Assembly: GCF_037975245.1 (NCBI RefSeq)
Contig: NC_092576.1
Location: 12,329,111 to 12,393,110, forward strand
Length of the DNA: 64,000 nucleotides
Reading direction: 5' to 3'
DNA from: Apostichopus japonicus
Lineage: Eukaryota > Echinodermata > Holothuroidea > Aspidochirotida > Stichopodidae
The notes under the pieces were generated by a model. That model saw only the letters and a program-made list of their open reading frames with translations. It was not told where the DNA came from and did no database searches. This document shows, piece after piece, positions 11,591-27,200 of the stretch; positions within the stretch are counted from its first letter, which is position 1, and each line of letters begins with the position of its first letter. The translations under genes were made by a program, and so were the position numbers.

Positions 11591-14500
11591 TGTTTATAAC
11601 AAATTTACCAAGACATAAACTACTTTACAGTCCTCGACTTTTTTGTTTTAATATATTTTTCTTTTCCCATTTTTTTTCCCTCATTTCAAAGTTGCCTCTA
11701 CATAGCTTACTAAAATCAAAAGCGAGTCGTTTCTTACAACGTACCCTCAGTCTTTCCGCAACTCATTCACCTGCTAGCTTGTAGATTATAATACAATACT
11801 TTAATATGCATTTCCCAAAATAACCGCCTACAGATTTCATTTCGACACAAAGTGACACAAGAATAAAATGTAATGAAAGAAAAGAGTCACCTATTCATTT
11901 TCCGAAGTCATTCATAAACTGTGGACGCTAGTCTTTGTGTTCAACGGTATTTGATGAATGCATATACGGTTGGCAAGGTTTTGTGGCTGTAATTCATTAA
12001 CTTCACACAAGGTAAAGATATCTGAAGTCAGTTTTAGTTTTCATATTAATATCATGTGAGATTTCAGTGATCACAGCATTGCCCTATATACTCAATCTCG
12101 ACATCACTACACTGAGGGGCGTACGTACGTTGTCATCTAGCATAATGAAAGTCACTGCAATGACCTTCATGGCTGGGAAAAAGATAGATGGTGTGAGATT
12201 TCTATAATAGACATTACCCCTCCCCCATAGACCCCTTCCACTGGAGGACACAACATCTTAGTCCCTCTCCCCCCCCCATCTCCCTTTCCCCCCAACCCTG
12301 TACAGAAATGGTTATTGCACCCATCCCAGGAAAATAAAATCTCATCGGGGGTAGGTTAAGAAGAACAGAATAATAAATAAAGACGGACATTAACAACTGT
12401 TTCATGTTCTAAACCATCTATTTGACTCACACAAAGCACATCATAACTACAGAATACTACTTTCATCACACACTTTATATCGATACTATGTTGTCACACG
12501 TTGGATAGATAACGACCATCGAAGCTGACTTTGAGAATACTTTTTACTTCATAGCAGTAACAACTACTTTTAATAACTTAACATCAATGACAATCTTACA
12601 CCCTCTGAGGTTCAACATTGTTTTAATTATCATGTACACCTAATTCTCCTTCCAGCCCCTCGCCTGGCCCCCTCTCCTCTGCCACCCCCTTTCATGCATT
12701 TACAACCTAAAACAATATTCATGGGTTAAACAAAATATGTTAACATCTGTCAAAGTTTAACAAATGCACATTAGCTGTATATTTAACTCTGTTAACACCC
12801 AAACAAACTTCATAAACTCTTATCTTAAACTGTCTTATCTCTCCTCAAAACTTAAAAGAATTTCCAAAAGGGAAAACCCTTCCACAGGACACCATTGCAT
12901 ATTCGTTTCAGTCCACAAGTTGTAGAATTTAATGAAGCAACAAAAAATATATAGATATACATTTATGAAGAGAAAATTCTTATGAATGGGACATAAATAT
13001 GAGACAGATAAATATGACATCTATTGCACAAGCATAACAAGGTTTCTTTTGTAATATTGACACCTTCTTAAAACTAAATTAAGACTATTCACTGGAACTA
13101 GACTGACAACACATCTTGACTACGACAATGGTTTAACAAAAGAAACATGAGTACAACTATCGAGTGTTAGTAATTCTTTTCCTCAGACTGCTGGCTTTGA
13201 ACGAAACTGAAAGACGTTTTATATTGGCCAGACCAAAGGGGTTTTTAATAGAACACTTTGACGTGACTGTAACATCAAGATGAATACAAGATACTGTAAG
13301 GATGTTTTTTGAAAAAATACCTTGTTCAATTCCCCGTTGTTGGGAAATATATAAATGCTGTATATTTCAAGTTGCTTTAAACTTGGATTCCTTAGTTACC
13401 ATTACCATGGAATGGTGTAATTTATCTTCTTTTTTTAAATTTTCTAATTTTTCCTTGCTCTTCTATAAAGAGCATTTTCGGGTCATTCTTGTGCCATGAT
13501 CAATTCCTGTTACCATGGCTAAAAACCCTGACACCACGAGAAAGCACAAGTGTGTTCTAAGTATTTTCAGTCTAGTCACCAATACTCAACGTAGCATATG
13601 CATTAGATTACCTATTCAGCCTAGGTAGCAATTTTCATATATAGCTTACATGTTAGGCTACCATGTTCATCTTGTACAATAATATCCCTTCAATACTATC
13701 CAAAGGGCTGCCTGTCTACGCTTGGTTATTAATTTCCCCCTAAATTAAATTTATCAGGCTAACTAAATATTCAAACATAAAAAACAGAATGTTAAGTACA
13801 TATTTCATCTCATACTACAATATTTTAAACATTTTTCTTTAAATGATAACATTTGCATAAACTTAAAAATAGTAAATTCTGGAATGCATAGCAAAATAAA
13901 TTTCGTTCTCTTTGTCTTGAGGAAATATGCAGATTAATTAATAAATATCTCTGTTATGAAAGCGTGGAAAAAAAGATAGAATTGATCTAATATCAGAAAA
14001 AAAAAAACGAGACAAGAGTTCACAGAGCATGTGAAAACTCACAGAACAAACAATCCCCCTCACAACTTCATCAAAACAAAACTTGAATTTCGTAGGCAGA
14101 ACTAGACAAAAACATTGAAATGTTTTGGTGTCTGCCCACAACCCTCCCCACCCCTTCCCCAAGTCAAAACCCATTGGATTCAACATTAAGAATGCATTTG
14201 ATATTGAACTCATGCATCATTTTCAGCTTCAAAATAGTGACTTTTTTTTTCTCTCTCAAAAGAGTCTCGGCTCATTTATGAATTGTCCCAAGTTATTTTG
14301 CTGTACCAAAAAACACAACATGACTAAACAATGACATATTCAATGGTTGCACGTAGCCACTTCTTTTATTAAACATTACACGAGATGAAGCTACGTAATA
14401 AGCTTGGAAGTAAACAATATATATTGCTATTTACAATAAAGCCCCAGGGGATGATCGATGCAACCAGTCTCAATCAAGCAGACATTACACACACACACAC

Positions 14501-17500
14501 ACATTTCTTTTCAATCCAGAGAGGCAAAAGGTGCAAAGGTGCTCAAAATTGCCCCCAAAATATTTAACAGTGATGAAAAGGCTAGAATAGGAAGACATCA
14601 AGGTTTTGAAAGGGAAAAACAAAAACATACTCCTCACTCTTAGAACGCCGAAAGTGATAAATATGAAATGATATTTTTCCCCGACTGTATACGACCAACA
14701 ATCAAGGTATTAGGACCACTGGGACTCTTGATAAAATGATGGCGAGTCTGTTTGAGACTAAAGACTGGTTTTTACACATCACTGACAACTCCCCCAACAA
14801 CCATAGAATGGTAAATTGAAACTTTCCCAATAAGTATCAGATGAGAAGATATCTAAATTTCAAACATCTTGCCATTGAAATATGCCACAGGGATGGCAAA
14901 GAAGTTTTAACATGTTGAATGTGACATTACCAAGGTTAGTTTATTTTGATATTTTGTTTTGTGGCTGTTAGAAAGACCTCTTGTTGGTCTGTTTGTATGT
15001 GTGGATGTATATGTCTGCCTGTTTGTAAGTGTATAAATGATTGACAGACTGAGTCAATCTGTATTTATGTATCTTTCTGTCTGTCAGTGAATGGCTAAAT
15101 GGCTGACTGAATCCCTGAATGTCAGACTTCTTTGTATGTATATATGTATGTATATATAGCTGTCAGTATGTTTGTCTGTCTCCCAATATGACTCACAGAT
15201 TGACTGTCTCCCATTCCTTTTAGTCTACTGAAGTAACTTTATCAGACTTCTTGAAAAAATACCCCCCCCCCCCAAAAAAAAAAAGAAGATATAAATAAAA
15301 TATGTATATCTTCAAGATAACTTTAAATTAGTCCCACCTTTACCTCCGAACTTACTCCATAACATTTTTTTTTCGAAAAGAATTGCTAGATGCCCAGAAA
15401 TCTTGGAAGCATGCGTGCAGAATATGATGAAAACTTTTTGTGCATTTTCGATGTACAATTAGAAGCGACAAGTACAGCGAACGGAACCAAAAACTCAAAC
15501 GTTCTGTGATGCTCACAGACTTCTTGGCGCGGAATAAATATACTACTAAAAAATATATTATATGAAAATAAATAATAATGCAAGGTCACTGCATGTCACT
15601 ATCCACCACTACTTAAAATAGTTTTACATAAATAATTACAACCCTAAGAACAATTTTTTTTTTTTTTTTATCTTCTCACTTTAGAATAAACAGACTCACA
15701 TTTAGACAACAGAGACCAGCTTTTATACTCACCAGAAAAACTCATGTCGTTGCATAAAATAATCATAAAAAACCAGGATTAACTAAATCATGGAGAGAAG
15801 AAAATTACCAGATATATAAATACAATTTCTTCCGTAGGTCCAGTGTAGAACCCGAGTCATAAATTCCTTGCGATCACGTTCACTTGAATAATAAAAACAC
15901 AAAGGTCACTCATGGGGTCATTCATCATTTAAGAACCATGCTAAGAGGCATAAAAATGGACATTATCCTGATAAAGATCAGGATGACCTGATACATTATC
16001 TTTAACGTACTGTTAATCTGCGATGGTCTGTTACGGAGTAACAGTTCTGACATTATTGCCGCGGCTTTCTTCAAAAAATATCACCTATTTTGTTTAGTTT
16101 TCATGTCAGAAGAGTGGAAAGATGCTAGCGTTGTTTATTTGTGGCATATATATAAGATGCAAAAAAAAAGTATCATGTTAGAAATTGAGACAAAACATCA
16201 ACTTTGCAGAAGTGGCAGTTATAGATTACTTTAGAATGATGATGCAATCTACATTCCCAAAAATCCCCCTTCCTTTGGGTATGACGACGGCTATCTACGC
16301 TGCGAGATGTTCTCACGTTACTCAAATCTGTACCGAAAGTTTGCTTCGTATCGACATGCAAATTCTAAGTGCAAACGTATGATGACGGGGACTGGTAGAG
16401 GCCTTGATCACAAAAGTTTGAATTATTTTCTTTTGAAGAATTATTTATATAGCTTTTGAAAGTGTGGCTAAATCTTTAGAGATGAAAACGATAGTGCAAA
16501 CTAGCCTAACGTGTAGGCTAAAGGTGTTCCGTACAATATGGAACAGTTTGAATACAGATGGTGCGACCTTGTGACCTTTCCCAGTTGCGGACAAGACGAC
16601 ACTACCTTCATAGGCTACCACCTATACCTAATACTGACTTCAATTGGTCTCTAGTGATCACTGACGTGCTAAGATGTTTTGATGGATATCCCAAACATTA
16701 TGCTGTATGTGTTACTAAAGAAAAGCTGATATGCATCAAACGAGCAAACTTTGTAAACTTACAAAATCTTCACATTTTTTTTCAGAAACCCTGTTTAAAT
16801 TGCGACACCTGTGAGCGACTTGGACATTTTTGGATCCACTTAAATTTACTGATGACTCGAGTCCGGATCACAAAACTGTCACCAAATCTGCTTATTTTTT
16901 AATCCAGCAAATTTGGTCATAACAGCCCAAAAAATAAATCATAATAATTAAAATATCTCCATTGCAAAACTTCCATTCTAGCTACTGATGAAAAAGTTGG
17001 CTAAACATGAGCCCAGAGAACAGGGTTTATGGAAACAGTGGATTTGAGGAGCACAGGTTCACAAGTGTTCACACTTGGAATCGGAGGGGGGATACAGGGG
17101 GCGACTATTCATTTTATTCAAATAATCATTTTCTTCTTTTGTCAAATTACTTTATGCAAATTATTTTATCCAAATTATTTTATTCAAATTAATTTTATTA
17201 AATTAATTTACTTAAGTTACAGCCATATATGGATACATCTGCAAGTCTAATTTCTGTGACAATTTGGGGGGGCTTCCCTTAGATGTCACAAAATTTTGTC
17301 AAGCTAATTCCGGTATTCATCAATCATCAACTGAGACCAAATCCCACCTTAAATTCACATCTCACCATATCTACCCAAACAGACCGAACCCTCTGCACTT
17401 CCTGTAAGGTTGTCAGTATATTGAAAACAAATTTCAGCGTTCTAAATTTGCTTTGACAAAGTTTGCAAAAGTTTCAAAAAGTACTTTGCAGGAAGGTTGG

Positions 17501-18025
17501 CACTCTACAAATTATTTAGCAGTAAATGAAAGGAGCAAATGGTTATGGTTAGCCAGAATTGTTTTTTCCATTTTGTTGGAAAGATAATTTAAATTTGCTA
17601 TTGTTATAGCACTCTGTTTAAATGACCTTTCATGAAACAACTTGTGACAGGTTTTTGTTGTACCTGTTGAAACTGTCAGTGAACATAATTTGAATGAAAA
17701 AAATAAATAAAGCATCTGTACTTTAGTGACCATTATTTGACTTTCTAGCATATTTTTTTTTTGGGGGGGGATACTGATGACCTTTGACCCTCTCTCCTTT
17801 CTATCCTCTACAAGCCCATCTGATTAACTCTTCCTCTTGCCTTCCTTGACGAACCTGCTAGAAAGTAAAATAAACCCAGTGTCATGACTGTTCCAGTTAC
17901 TTTCCACACGTTGCAACATCTTTTCTAACACAACAACTGCCCCCCCACTCCCTTCCCCCACCCCCGCTTACCAAAGCACATAGATCCACCTCTCCACGTT
18001 CCCTCAACTTTTGCCTCGAACCCCT
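11591..18025. other. No recognised gene; flank downstream of KIF17
   Basis: Several open frames of 60-115 codons exist, but none shows a domain, splice context or coding composition I can support. The part nearest 18025 should contain the KIF17 3' untranslated region; minus-strand AATAAA words occur near 17108-17184, but I cannot tell which is used. A short CA run lies at about 14488-14502. Confidence 0.4.
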
Positions 18026-18201
18026 CTACAACGGTTCCAGTGAATTCTGGCTCTTCTTCTTGCCTTTCTTGGATTTCCCGGTCGGCAGAGCTTCGAGTCT
18101 CATGGGCCGCCTCAGCGGTTTCTCGGGTGCTGTCTGACCATGCTTGGACGCGGCCATCATGTCGTTGGTGTGTCCGTTGGTTAGACCGTGCATGGAGGGA
18201 T
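18026..18201 (-). CDS. KIF17: KIF17 last coding exon (ciliary targeting tail)
   Basis: Begins [16 protein letters not shown] and ends [30 protein letters not shown] at 18028-18026. The R-P-x-R-L-E-x-L and terminal E-P-L agree with the vertebrate KIF17 C-terminus, and the Lys cluster replaces its KRKK signal. Confidence 0.92.
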
Positions 18202-21200
18202 CTGTAAACATACACACACATAGAAATAAGAGAGTGATCACTGATGCCAAAAACAAGATATATGGAAGAGAGGTGCAGATATGGTAGAGTGGCAAAACCA
18301 GTAAATGGTTTCCATTTAAAAAAAAGAAAAAGAGTGGAATATGAATTTCTAGATACCAGGGTGACAACAGGGTATCCCAACAAATTTTCGACGAGGGTCG
18401 GAGAGAGAAACATTTGTTAGAATCGAGTGAAAAAGCCGGAGAGAACCAAAATCTCCCAATTCCTAGAATCAAGTAATGTGTACGGTAGGCTGATAGGATT
18501 CTCAAGCCTACGATCTTCCCAGGCTGGTCACATTCCCATTCGGTAAATGGATGTCCGCCAATTTTTTCTTTTTTTTCTCCTTATTTGTGAGCACTTTTTT
18601 TTTTAATCCTTCACTGGTTGGCTTGGCCAGCAAGAACTCCTTATGTATGCTATTCATAAGGTTTTAGACTATTGCAACCAACCAGGAAATTTTTAGGATC
18701 ATCTAAACTTGCTTGACGGAGAAGCCAAAAGCAAACCATCATCTTTGATTGATCATTGAGCTATCAATCCTGCATATTATGTTATTCTTTTTAGGAGGAT
18801 GGGGGGCAGAGGAGGATGGTGGGGGGGCTAGATATATTGTCAGACATCTACAATTCCCAACACTAATAACTCTTTCCCAACCTCACCTAACTCATCTGCT
18901 TAAATAGTAAGTTCTGCCCAACAGCTGCAGATCAAAAGATTGATCATGAAAACTCATCGTGATCATTCGGTCGGCATATTTATTTTATCGCCACGATTTC
19001 ATGATCATATATAAAAGTTGGTGGAGAGAGAATTCAAATCTACAAGTAATCTTTCATTAAACATTACCATCAACCCTATCGTACAAGCTTTAGAGCAGGG
19101 TTTCTCTAACTTTATCCCCCACGAACCCCCTGTGGATGTCAGAGTAGTCCACGAACCCCCAACTTTGCGAGACATGATCTGAGTCATTAATATACTATAA
19201 TACGCATAAGAGTGCTTCGTAAAAGATTGAGTTCACAGTGTAATATCGTAGAGTCTATCCATAGGTACGACTTTTGATCATGATTACTAAATTATATGAT
19301 ATATCAGATTTTAGTTCAACAAAAAGTACTCAAGTTTTGACTTTCAGAAACGTCTCACCAACCCCCTGGGATGGACTCACGCACCCCATGTGGGTTCATG
19401 CACCCCAGTTAGGGAACCCCTGCTTTAGAGGGACACCCAGTCTAGAACCTACACTTGCTAGCACTTCAAATTGTCTTCCCTCCCCCCCACCCTGCCCCCC
19501 AGTGAAGAGCCTCATCCAGGCATGAGGTTTTCGCGAATTTGCGGAATATCCGTGATTTCTTTTCTACCGGGTGACAAAAACTATTATCCTAACACACTGT
19601 AGCATACGCAAACTGGAGCCTATACTGCTCATCTTAAACGACTAACTTCCACTTGATGGCAGATGAACGATTGAGGATACAAAGACTCACCACGATGGTT
19701 CTTGTTGTTATCTGCCTCCCCTAGGAGCTTGTTGGCTCTCTTTGGTTTGAAGTAGTTCATCGCTTCTTCGTCTTGATTGCTCTTGCTCAGACGCTGCTCA
19801 GAAGAAGAAAACAAAATATAACAATTCGTGGGGAGATCGGTGATGCATTCTGGGCTTGTTCGCCGGTCGGCAAAGAGTTGACTTTGATAAGTCACGGGGG
19901 AATGTCATATTAGATCAGACGTCTCGACGAACGTCCATCTTACTCCGATTTGCGCAGCATGCCGGAATCGAAGAAATACTCCTCTAAGTTTAACTCATCA
20001 AGATTTAGGCAAACCTTAACGTATCGCCATCTCTATTTCGAAGGAGTCATACCATTCGATTATCACATTTCTCACTCGGATTCAGATCGATGTAAGTGTG
20101 ATTGGATTTGAGGTGACACAGACCAAACCAACATTATTGGTGCATGTGATAGAGATAACTGTCGTGAGCAAACTTCCCCAAGCGGCTATGAAAGAAGAAA
20201 GTTTATTCCATTCAGAAGATATCACAGATTTAATAGGTTTTTTCTTCTCTCGTACACAAAACTGAAGACTCGGTCGAATCTAAACATGACATCATCCGTA
20301 CTTCAACATTTTGTTATGTTCTATTTCATATTTTATTCATTTTAGGTTAATATTATGCTTTCTGTGATGGAGATGGGTTTTGCAATTGTTGAATGTAAAC
20401 TTATCGAAGCTCTTAACATGACCTTATTGTCAACATTGTTGACATTCTACCTTCTAAACATGAAATGTTCTAGACTGCACTGCAAGTACTGCAATATACC
20501 TGCAAGAAAAGTAAATGCACCTGCAAGTACTGCATATACCTGCACCTGGACTGAACTAAATATACCTGCAAGTACTTGTCCTCTTCGTCATAGTCCCTGG
20601 CCCCGACAACGACCTCGCTGGATCCGTTGATGTACCCGTTGCGAGGCTGGGTCATCCTGGGATTGGTCAGACCCGCCGGTCGACCACCTTGCGTGACAGC
20701 TCCGGGGGGGAGCCTGTCGGGCAACTTGTCCTTAGTGATGGTCAAATCCGGTAACGACCAATTCTGTTCCTCCTCGTCCCATTTACACGACGACTTCACC
20801 TAAAAAGTTTAGCAAATGCTGATGTAAGCTGCTAGAATCTTCCGAGCGGACGGGCATAAAAGAGGAATGAGCATGTATGCATTTTTTGGAGGGTCATCTT
20901 CACACCAAAATGGTTCTGTAAGTAATATACAAATGAGGAACGCTAGCGATACTTTCAAGCGACACCCTACCCTTCCCCCACCAATCCCCCACCCCCCGAA
21001 TAGGGATTCACCCTGCAATGTCCTACCTTGTCCAGATTGTAGTAGTTACAGTCCCTTCGTAGGACCGGTTGCACCTTCTCCAGGAGCTGTTGGTACAGCG
21101 CCAGCTGTTTCTCCTGTTTCCTGATGGTGTCCAGATAGTCGATCCTCTCAAACTCAAACTCCGCATTCAGATCCACTATCTCGCATTCTGCGGCGTGGAC

Positions 21201-24200
21201 CTAACGGAGAGATGCATGAGAGATAGAGAAAAAAGTTACTAGTTTTATTTTTGATCGACAAGGTTGCCTGCATTTGCGGTCCGCCATCGAGCCTGATCCA
21301 TCTCGACCGATGAGACGAGGGTGATATCAACTAACTAACCACACTGATACTCTGGTGTGGTCACGAGGAATATAACATATTCTTCCAAGTAAAATTATTA
21401 AAAAACAGACACAATCCTACCCGATCTTGAAGATATGATATGATACGATATGATATGATATGGTAAAGTTGAACCCCTCCAAAACAGTTGCAGGTCTTAC
21501 ACGTTGCAATATCCAAGTGCTGCAACAAAGCACTTTATAACATACTAACCAGACTGAAACTCGGGTGTGGTCACGAGGAACGTAACAAATTCTTCCACGT
21601 AAAATTATTAAAAACAGACACAGTCCTACCCGATATTGAAGATATGATACGTTGAAGCCAAAAAAAAACAGTTGCAGGTCTTATACGTTGCGATATCAAA
21701 GTGCTGCAACAAAGCACTTTATTACCAAGGTCGTGTCGCGACAAATGAAGACGTTTCCAGGGAATAACTCATCCTGGGTATCGCATCACAAAAAAGCTGT
21801 GTAAAATGGTCAAATTGTTATACAAAATCCAAAGATGTATAGCCATCTGTTTGTTGTTTCTGTTTACACAGGAATAGTAATATTTTAAAAGGGACAAAAA
21901 AATTCAGAGCCTTCAAAAGCTGCTACACAAAATCTGAACACTGAATTATTCCCTGGTTTCCTCACTTCTACATTCTGTGTCATGTGATTTAAACTTCCCC
22001 CCAAAAAAATTATTTGGTGGTGGACAAATTCTTACCATCGAATTTAGTCATACTATTAAATAGTATTCTACTTAAACAGTCAGTTGATGGAAAATGTCTA
22101 GGAGGATATCACGTTTGGCTAAGGCGTGGGACTCGTGATCCAAGGATTGCTGGTTAAATTCCTGCCTAGTTCATTATGTTGAGTCCTTGGGCAAGATGCT
22201 TTATCTCACTTGCCTCTCTCCACCCAGGGGTTAAATGGGTACCAGTGAGGTAACTTGTCATTGGGCGCAGTATATAACTGCAGCCGCCTGGACGGATTGT
22301 CTCTGGGACAGGTTATCATTGACCAGGGGTAATATAACGTCAGTAAAGCGCTTTGAAACATATCGCTGGTATAAAGCGTTATGTAAAAGTGGAATATTAT
22401 TATTATTATTATTATCATCTTTCTATCCTTTTTTTTTTATCAATTTTTAATCTGGTTATCAATTTGGCAAAAAAGTGCAAGACCTGTTTTGCTAGACTAG
22501 ACTAGTTACTCTATAGGTGTTTTGCAGTTGTTAACATTTGGAATGGAAGACATTGAAGAACAGAACACTAAATGCATCGGCACAATGTACAAGTCCCAAA
22601 CTAACGGTGGCTCTTACAAACACAATGACAGACATACTGACAGACACACAACTACACAGACAAACATTACTTCACCTTTTCCTTCTCCTTCTCCAGTATC
22701 TCATTCTTGACTTTCAACTCTTCTTCGATACTGCTGTAGATGTTCAGCATGATCCCTTCGTCGTCCATCTTGGCGATGGCCTTGGCCAGCTGCAGCTTCC
22801 GCACCTCCGCGTGCTTCAGCTTCTTGCGGCGTTTCTCCTTGAGCGTCTCGTCTGTCGCCCTCTCTCCGCCCACCATCTCGTGCTCCAACTGTTGTAACCT
22901 GACGGCGAGCAAACACACACAACGAATTAATAGCTGATCGACCGAGTCAGGATACAGTGTGAGGAGGGAGTACATATGTATACAGGGATGTGCTCAGGAA
23001 TATTTGAGTGCAGGGCAGATTGTGCGGTAGTGTGATCCACACCCTGGGAGAGGGATCTCATGGGCGGGGTACCCCCTTCCCCACTGGACAAATTTTGCAC
23101 ATGAAGTATGTTTAGGTGTTGCTATTTTTCCTATTCTGTGCCATATATTCTCCCAGATTTTGGTTACGGTAAAGTTTGTTAAATTATCATCAAAAAAGTG
23201 CCGGGCGGAAATGTTTAAAATACTGTTTGTGCTGGGCGGCATTCAGAACTGCTGGGCGCAGCCGCCCGGTGCCGCCCAGTGTGAGCACATCCCTGTATAT
23301 ATAGCCACTTCCCTCCTTAGTTCTGGTGGGGTGTAATCGCCTCGGTTTCAGAGAACGTTTTCGTGTTCCAGGGTAGAGCAAATCGTTCCCTGGGTCATGT
23401 CTAACCATAATCCAACTCTCGGATCCTTCCCCATTCACAACCTACTGGTAACAGCTATTAAGTAGGACCTTCCACATACCAGCTTGTCACGGTGGCTACA
23501 ATGAACAGTGGATCACTTAAACCCAATCGGATACATAGCCCAGGTCACACGCCTTTCATGCGGTCCAATCAACACCGTAGGTGTCAATCTTAGCCTTGAG
23601 AGTGGATCTTAGTCCCTTCCATCATCAACAGGTAAGGACCAGATCTGGGTCACATTCGCTGCAGTTGTCAGAGCAACCTGTACCGCTGAATAGCACCAGA
23701 TTATTGCAAACAGCACCACCCTATGAACAAGGCTTCACATTATGAATCATAACTGTAACTTGACTAGAGGGAGGAAAACGAGAATTCAGCCGTGATTTAC
23801 CTCTTCAGCGCTTCTTCCTGATCAAGCAGACCGGACATTTCCTTTCGGGGTAGCGTAGGCGACGCTCTGGGTGTGGTGGGACCAGCTCTGCCCTCTTCTC
23901 CAATGTCCCCCGTGGCCACGGCCCCTTCGTGGTCCAGGACCTCCGGTTTGGGGACCACGTCCGGAGTGGACCGAGAAGCATCGCTGCCTCCCTGGGCATC
24001 GGAGACCTGAAGAGACCAATGAAGAGGAAGAAGGCTTATCACATGACATATCACATGACATATCAGCTGACATTATCTCTTGAGAATTTTGCTGGAGAAG
24101 TACAAAGTCTGTGAATAACACATGGCTGAATAAAATCTCTTCTTTAAAACTATGGAAGGATTAATCTGAAAAGTGACTAACACCATTTGCAGTATGAAGT

Positions 24201-27200
24201 CTCTTCTCTGTGTAGATTAAGCAATCACAGACCAACAAAATAATAAAAACATAAGAATGGGTCCTCTGTATTTTTTTTATTTCAAGTTGGTGGTAGGACA
24301 AAAAATATAACCATCCCACATAGTCAAACTTAACGTGACCTGGGGACTACAACAGGTACAACAGTCGGGCTATGACGCAATGCCTTACTTTGATGACCGG
24401 AACACCGGCAGGATGTTGCTTTCTTAACACCGATCTGCTGTCCTAAGTGCTTTTATCTCTCTATGTGACCCAAATAGATTGTAAAAATCATATTTTAGGT
24501 CTATTCTTGTAAATTACCTGAGTCTGATCAGAGGCAAGACTGACCACCGAGACATCTTCAGACACGGTCTCTTCTTCGCTCTTAGCTGTTTCTGCTGGCA
24601 AATCTGAGAAAAAAGGAAGAGGTGAGAAAAGTACAGTTTTTGTTCCAGAACACCCACGAAATAGGGATGACCAATTCTGAGATTTAAACGATACACAACA
24701 TAGACCCTCTGAGATGAAGCATATTCACCCAAGTTCGCAGTTTCAAGGCTTTAGGCTTTTACTTGAATTGTTGGGATATAAAATATTACAGTTTATTCAC
24801 TTTATCTGGATGAGTGTATTTCACAATAACCTTTGTGATGTGTTTAAACAAATGCATTTTTCTTTCCTTCTTCAGAAAATTGAGTTGATTATCAAATAAC
24901 CTTGAGAAATAATTCATCTGCGTGACATGATATTATTTCATGGTGGTAAAGCTGTGATCGGGTAACTTCATCATCATTTAACATTGATTTCACTTGCTAA
25001 GGGGTTCTAATAACATCAGTGAAAGATAATGGAAAGTGAAGACAATTCGGTTCATGAATGACATCACAAAATACTTAATATCTAAATGAAATTTTACACC
25101 ACTACTCCACCACCACTCCACTGCTACACTACCACTTCACCACCAGTACTCTATCTACCACTATTCCACCAATACTCCACCATTACTCCACCAATAGACA
25201 ACCACTACTCCACTACACCACCAATGCTCCACAACGACACCAGTAATACTCCACCACCACTCCACCAATACTCCACAACTCCAGTGCAACACCACCACTA
25301 CACCACCAATACTCTAGGACTACACAAAAAAAATACTCTACATTACAGATCACCAATACCCCATCACTACACCACCAATACTCCATCACTACACCACCAA
25401 TACTCCACAACGACACCAGCAATACTATACCACCACTCCACTACCAATACTCCACAACTCCAGTGCAACACCACTACTACACCACTTATACTCTACCACT
25501 ACACAACCAATACTCTACCATTACAGACCACCAACACTCCATCACTACACCAGCAAGACTCTACCAACACTCCACAACTTCAGTGCAACACCACTACACC
25601 ACCCATACTCTACCAGTACACCACCATAACAACACCAATACTCTACCACCACTCCACCAATACTCCACAACTCCAGTGCAACACTACTACTACACCACCA
25701 ATACTCTACCACTACTACAACACCAATACTTCACCCCTACTCCACCATTACTACACCAGGTCACCTAACATACCACGGGCCATCATACTCTCTTACCAGT
25801 ACTCTTTTTCTCTTCTAACGATGTTAGTTTCTCCTCGTAGTACTGCTTCATCTGGTCTATGTCCACCTGCAGCTTGGCCTTACTGGACTGCTCCTCGTCA
25901 AATTTCTCCTGCATCTCCTGAATCTTCGTCTCGTATTCCTGCAAAAGAGCATCAAACAGCAAGAAACCCAAATAAGTGAGCTCATCCATGGAGCTGGGGG
26001 TTATCATCCCAAACGTTTGCTATATAGCAAACCTTTGATGCTATGATGCCATTACTCAGAGACACAATAGCATATGTCCAAAATAATGACCCCATCAAAA
26101 TTTTTTTGTTTTTTTTGTTTATCATGACCTTTTTGGACTCTTCTACCATTTTTCCAACATTAAATCGATATCACATGAAAAACCCCAAAAACAACTGCTG
26201 ATGCAAAGACCATACACACACACAAAGTTTTCAAGTCTTATGGCATAGGGTTACTCTTAATTTGCAAACTTGTGGAAAAACATATAACATGATATACTGT
26301 CACAACAATAACATTTTTTTTTCCCCACTCATTATGCAATTCCCCCCTCCCCTTTCCTTGCCATTCATACTGTGATGCTTTCTTGCAATTCTACCCCCCC
26401 TTCCCCCCTTCCCCCACCATTCATGCTGTGATGCTTTATAACTCCACCAGAACAGAGGATTGGTCCGTACCGGTACAAATAGTCTGTAGCAACATTGTCA
26501 GCACCAGTCACATGTTCAATATGGGCTGTTCACCCAACACATTCCTTTGATATGACAAAACAAACGCCCACTTTGGGAAAAGTTCTTTCGAGAAAAAAAG
26601 TAGTATTTCCAATCTGAAATAGAGAGACTTAAAATCTTAAAAAGAGCGGATAGCTAGACAATTACCTCTTTCAGCCTCTGCTTTTCTGCCTCAATCTCCA
26701 CGGACATATCCACGGACGCCACGTCCGGCTTTGCGACCTCTGGCGCTTTGATGCCCAGAGCTGGTTTAGAAAAGAGATTGAAAATGGACAAAATATTACA
26801 AATAGGATTACGATAGTTTCAGAAACTTAACATGACCCCGGGTCGTAAGATGTGCCCCCCTCTTGCACTATTGTGTCTCCTGTCACCTAAAATGGTAGAA
26901 AATCTGCAGTCAAGACCAAGATGCCCCCGAAAATATTAAACTGACAACACCTCCACGCCGCTAACCCATCCCGACCCCCAATGACCCATCCATTCCCCAT
27001 TCTCATACAATATGCTAGTTCTTCAAACCCTTCTCCCCCAGCCCCCCCCCCCCCACAATCATCTCACTTCCCAACCATTTAACATTTTCTCATCTTTTGT
27101 TAGTCCTCCATTGTAAGTAAATAACGAAAAACATTAAAAAAAAACAATTGTTGCCTCGATAAAGGACTTGCACAAGTATTTGGCCTCGTTTGTGAAGCAG

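Noticed and set aside
16558-16902. 114-codon plus-strand frame
   Set aside because: No domain, no coding-like residue pattern and no splice signals; likely chance.
18026-18505. Longer minus-strand frames extending upstream of the last KIF17 exon
   Set aside because: They run through intron sequence; the acceptor at 18202-18203 and phase with exon 14 define the exon.
25086-25979. 297-codon Thr/Pro/His/Tyr-rich plus-strand frame
   Set aside because: It is the intronic minisatellite read through, ending antisense to a real KIF17 exon.
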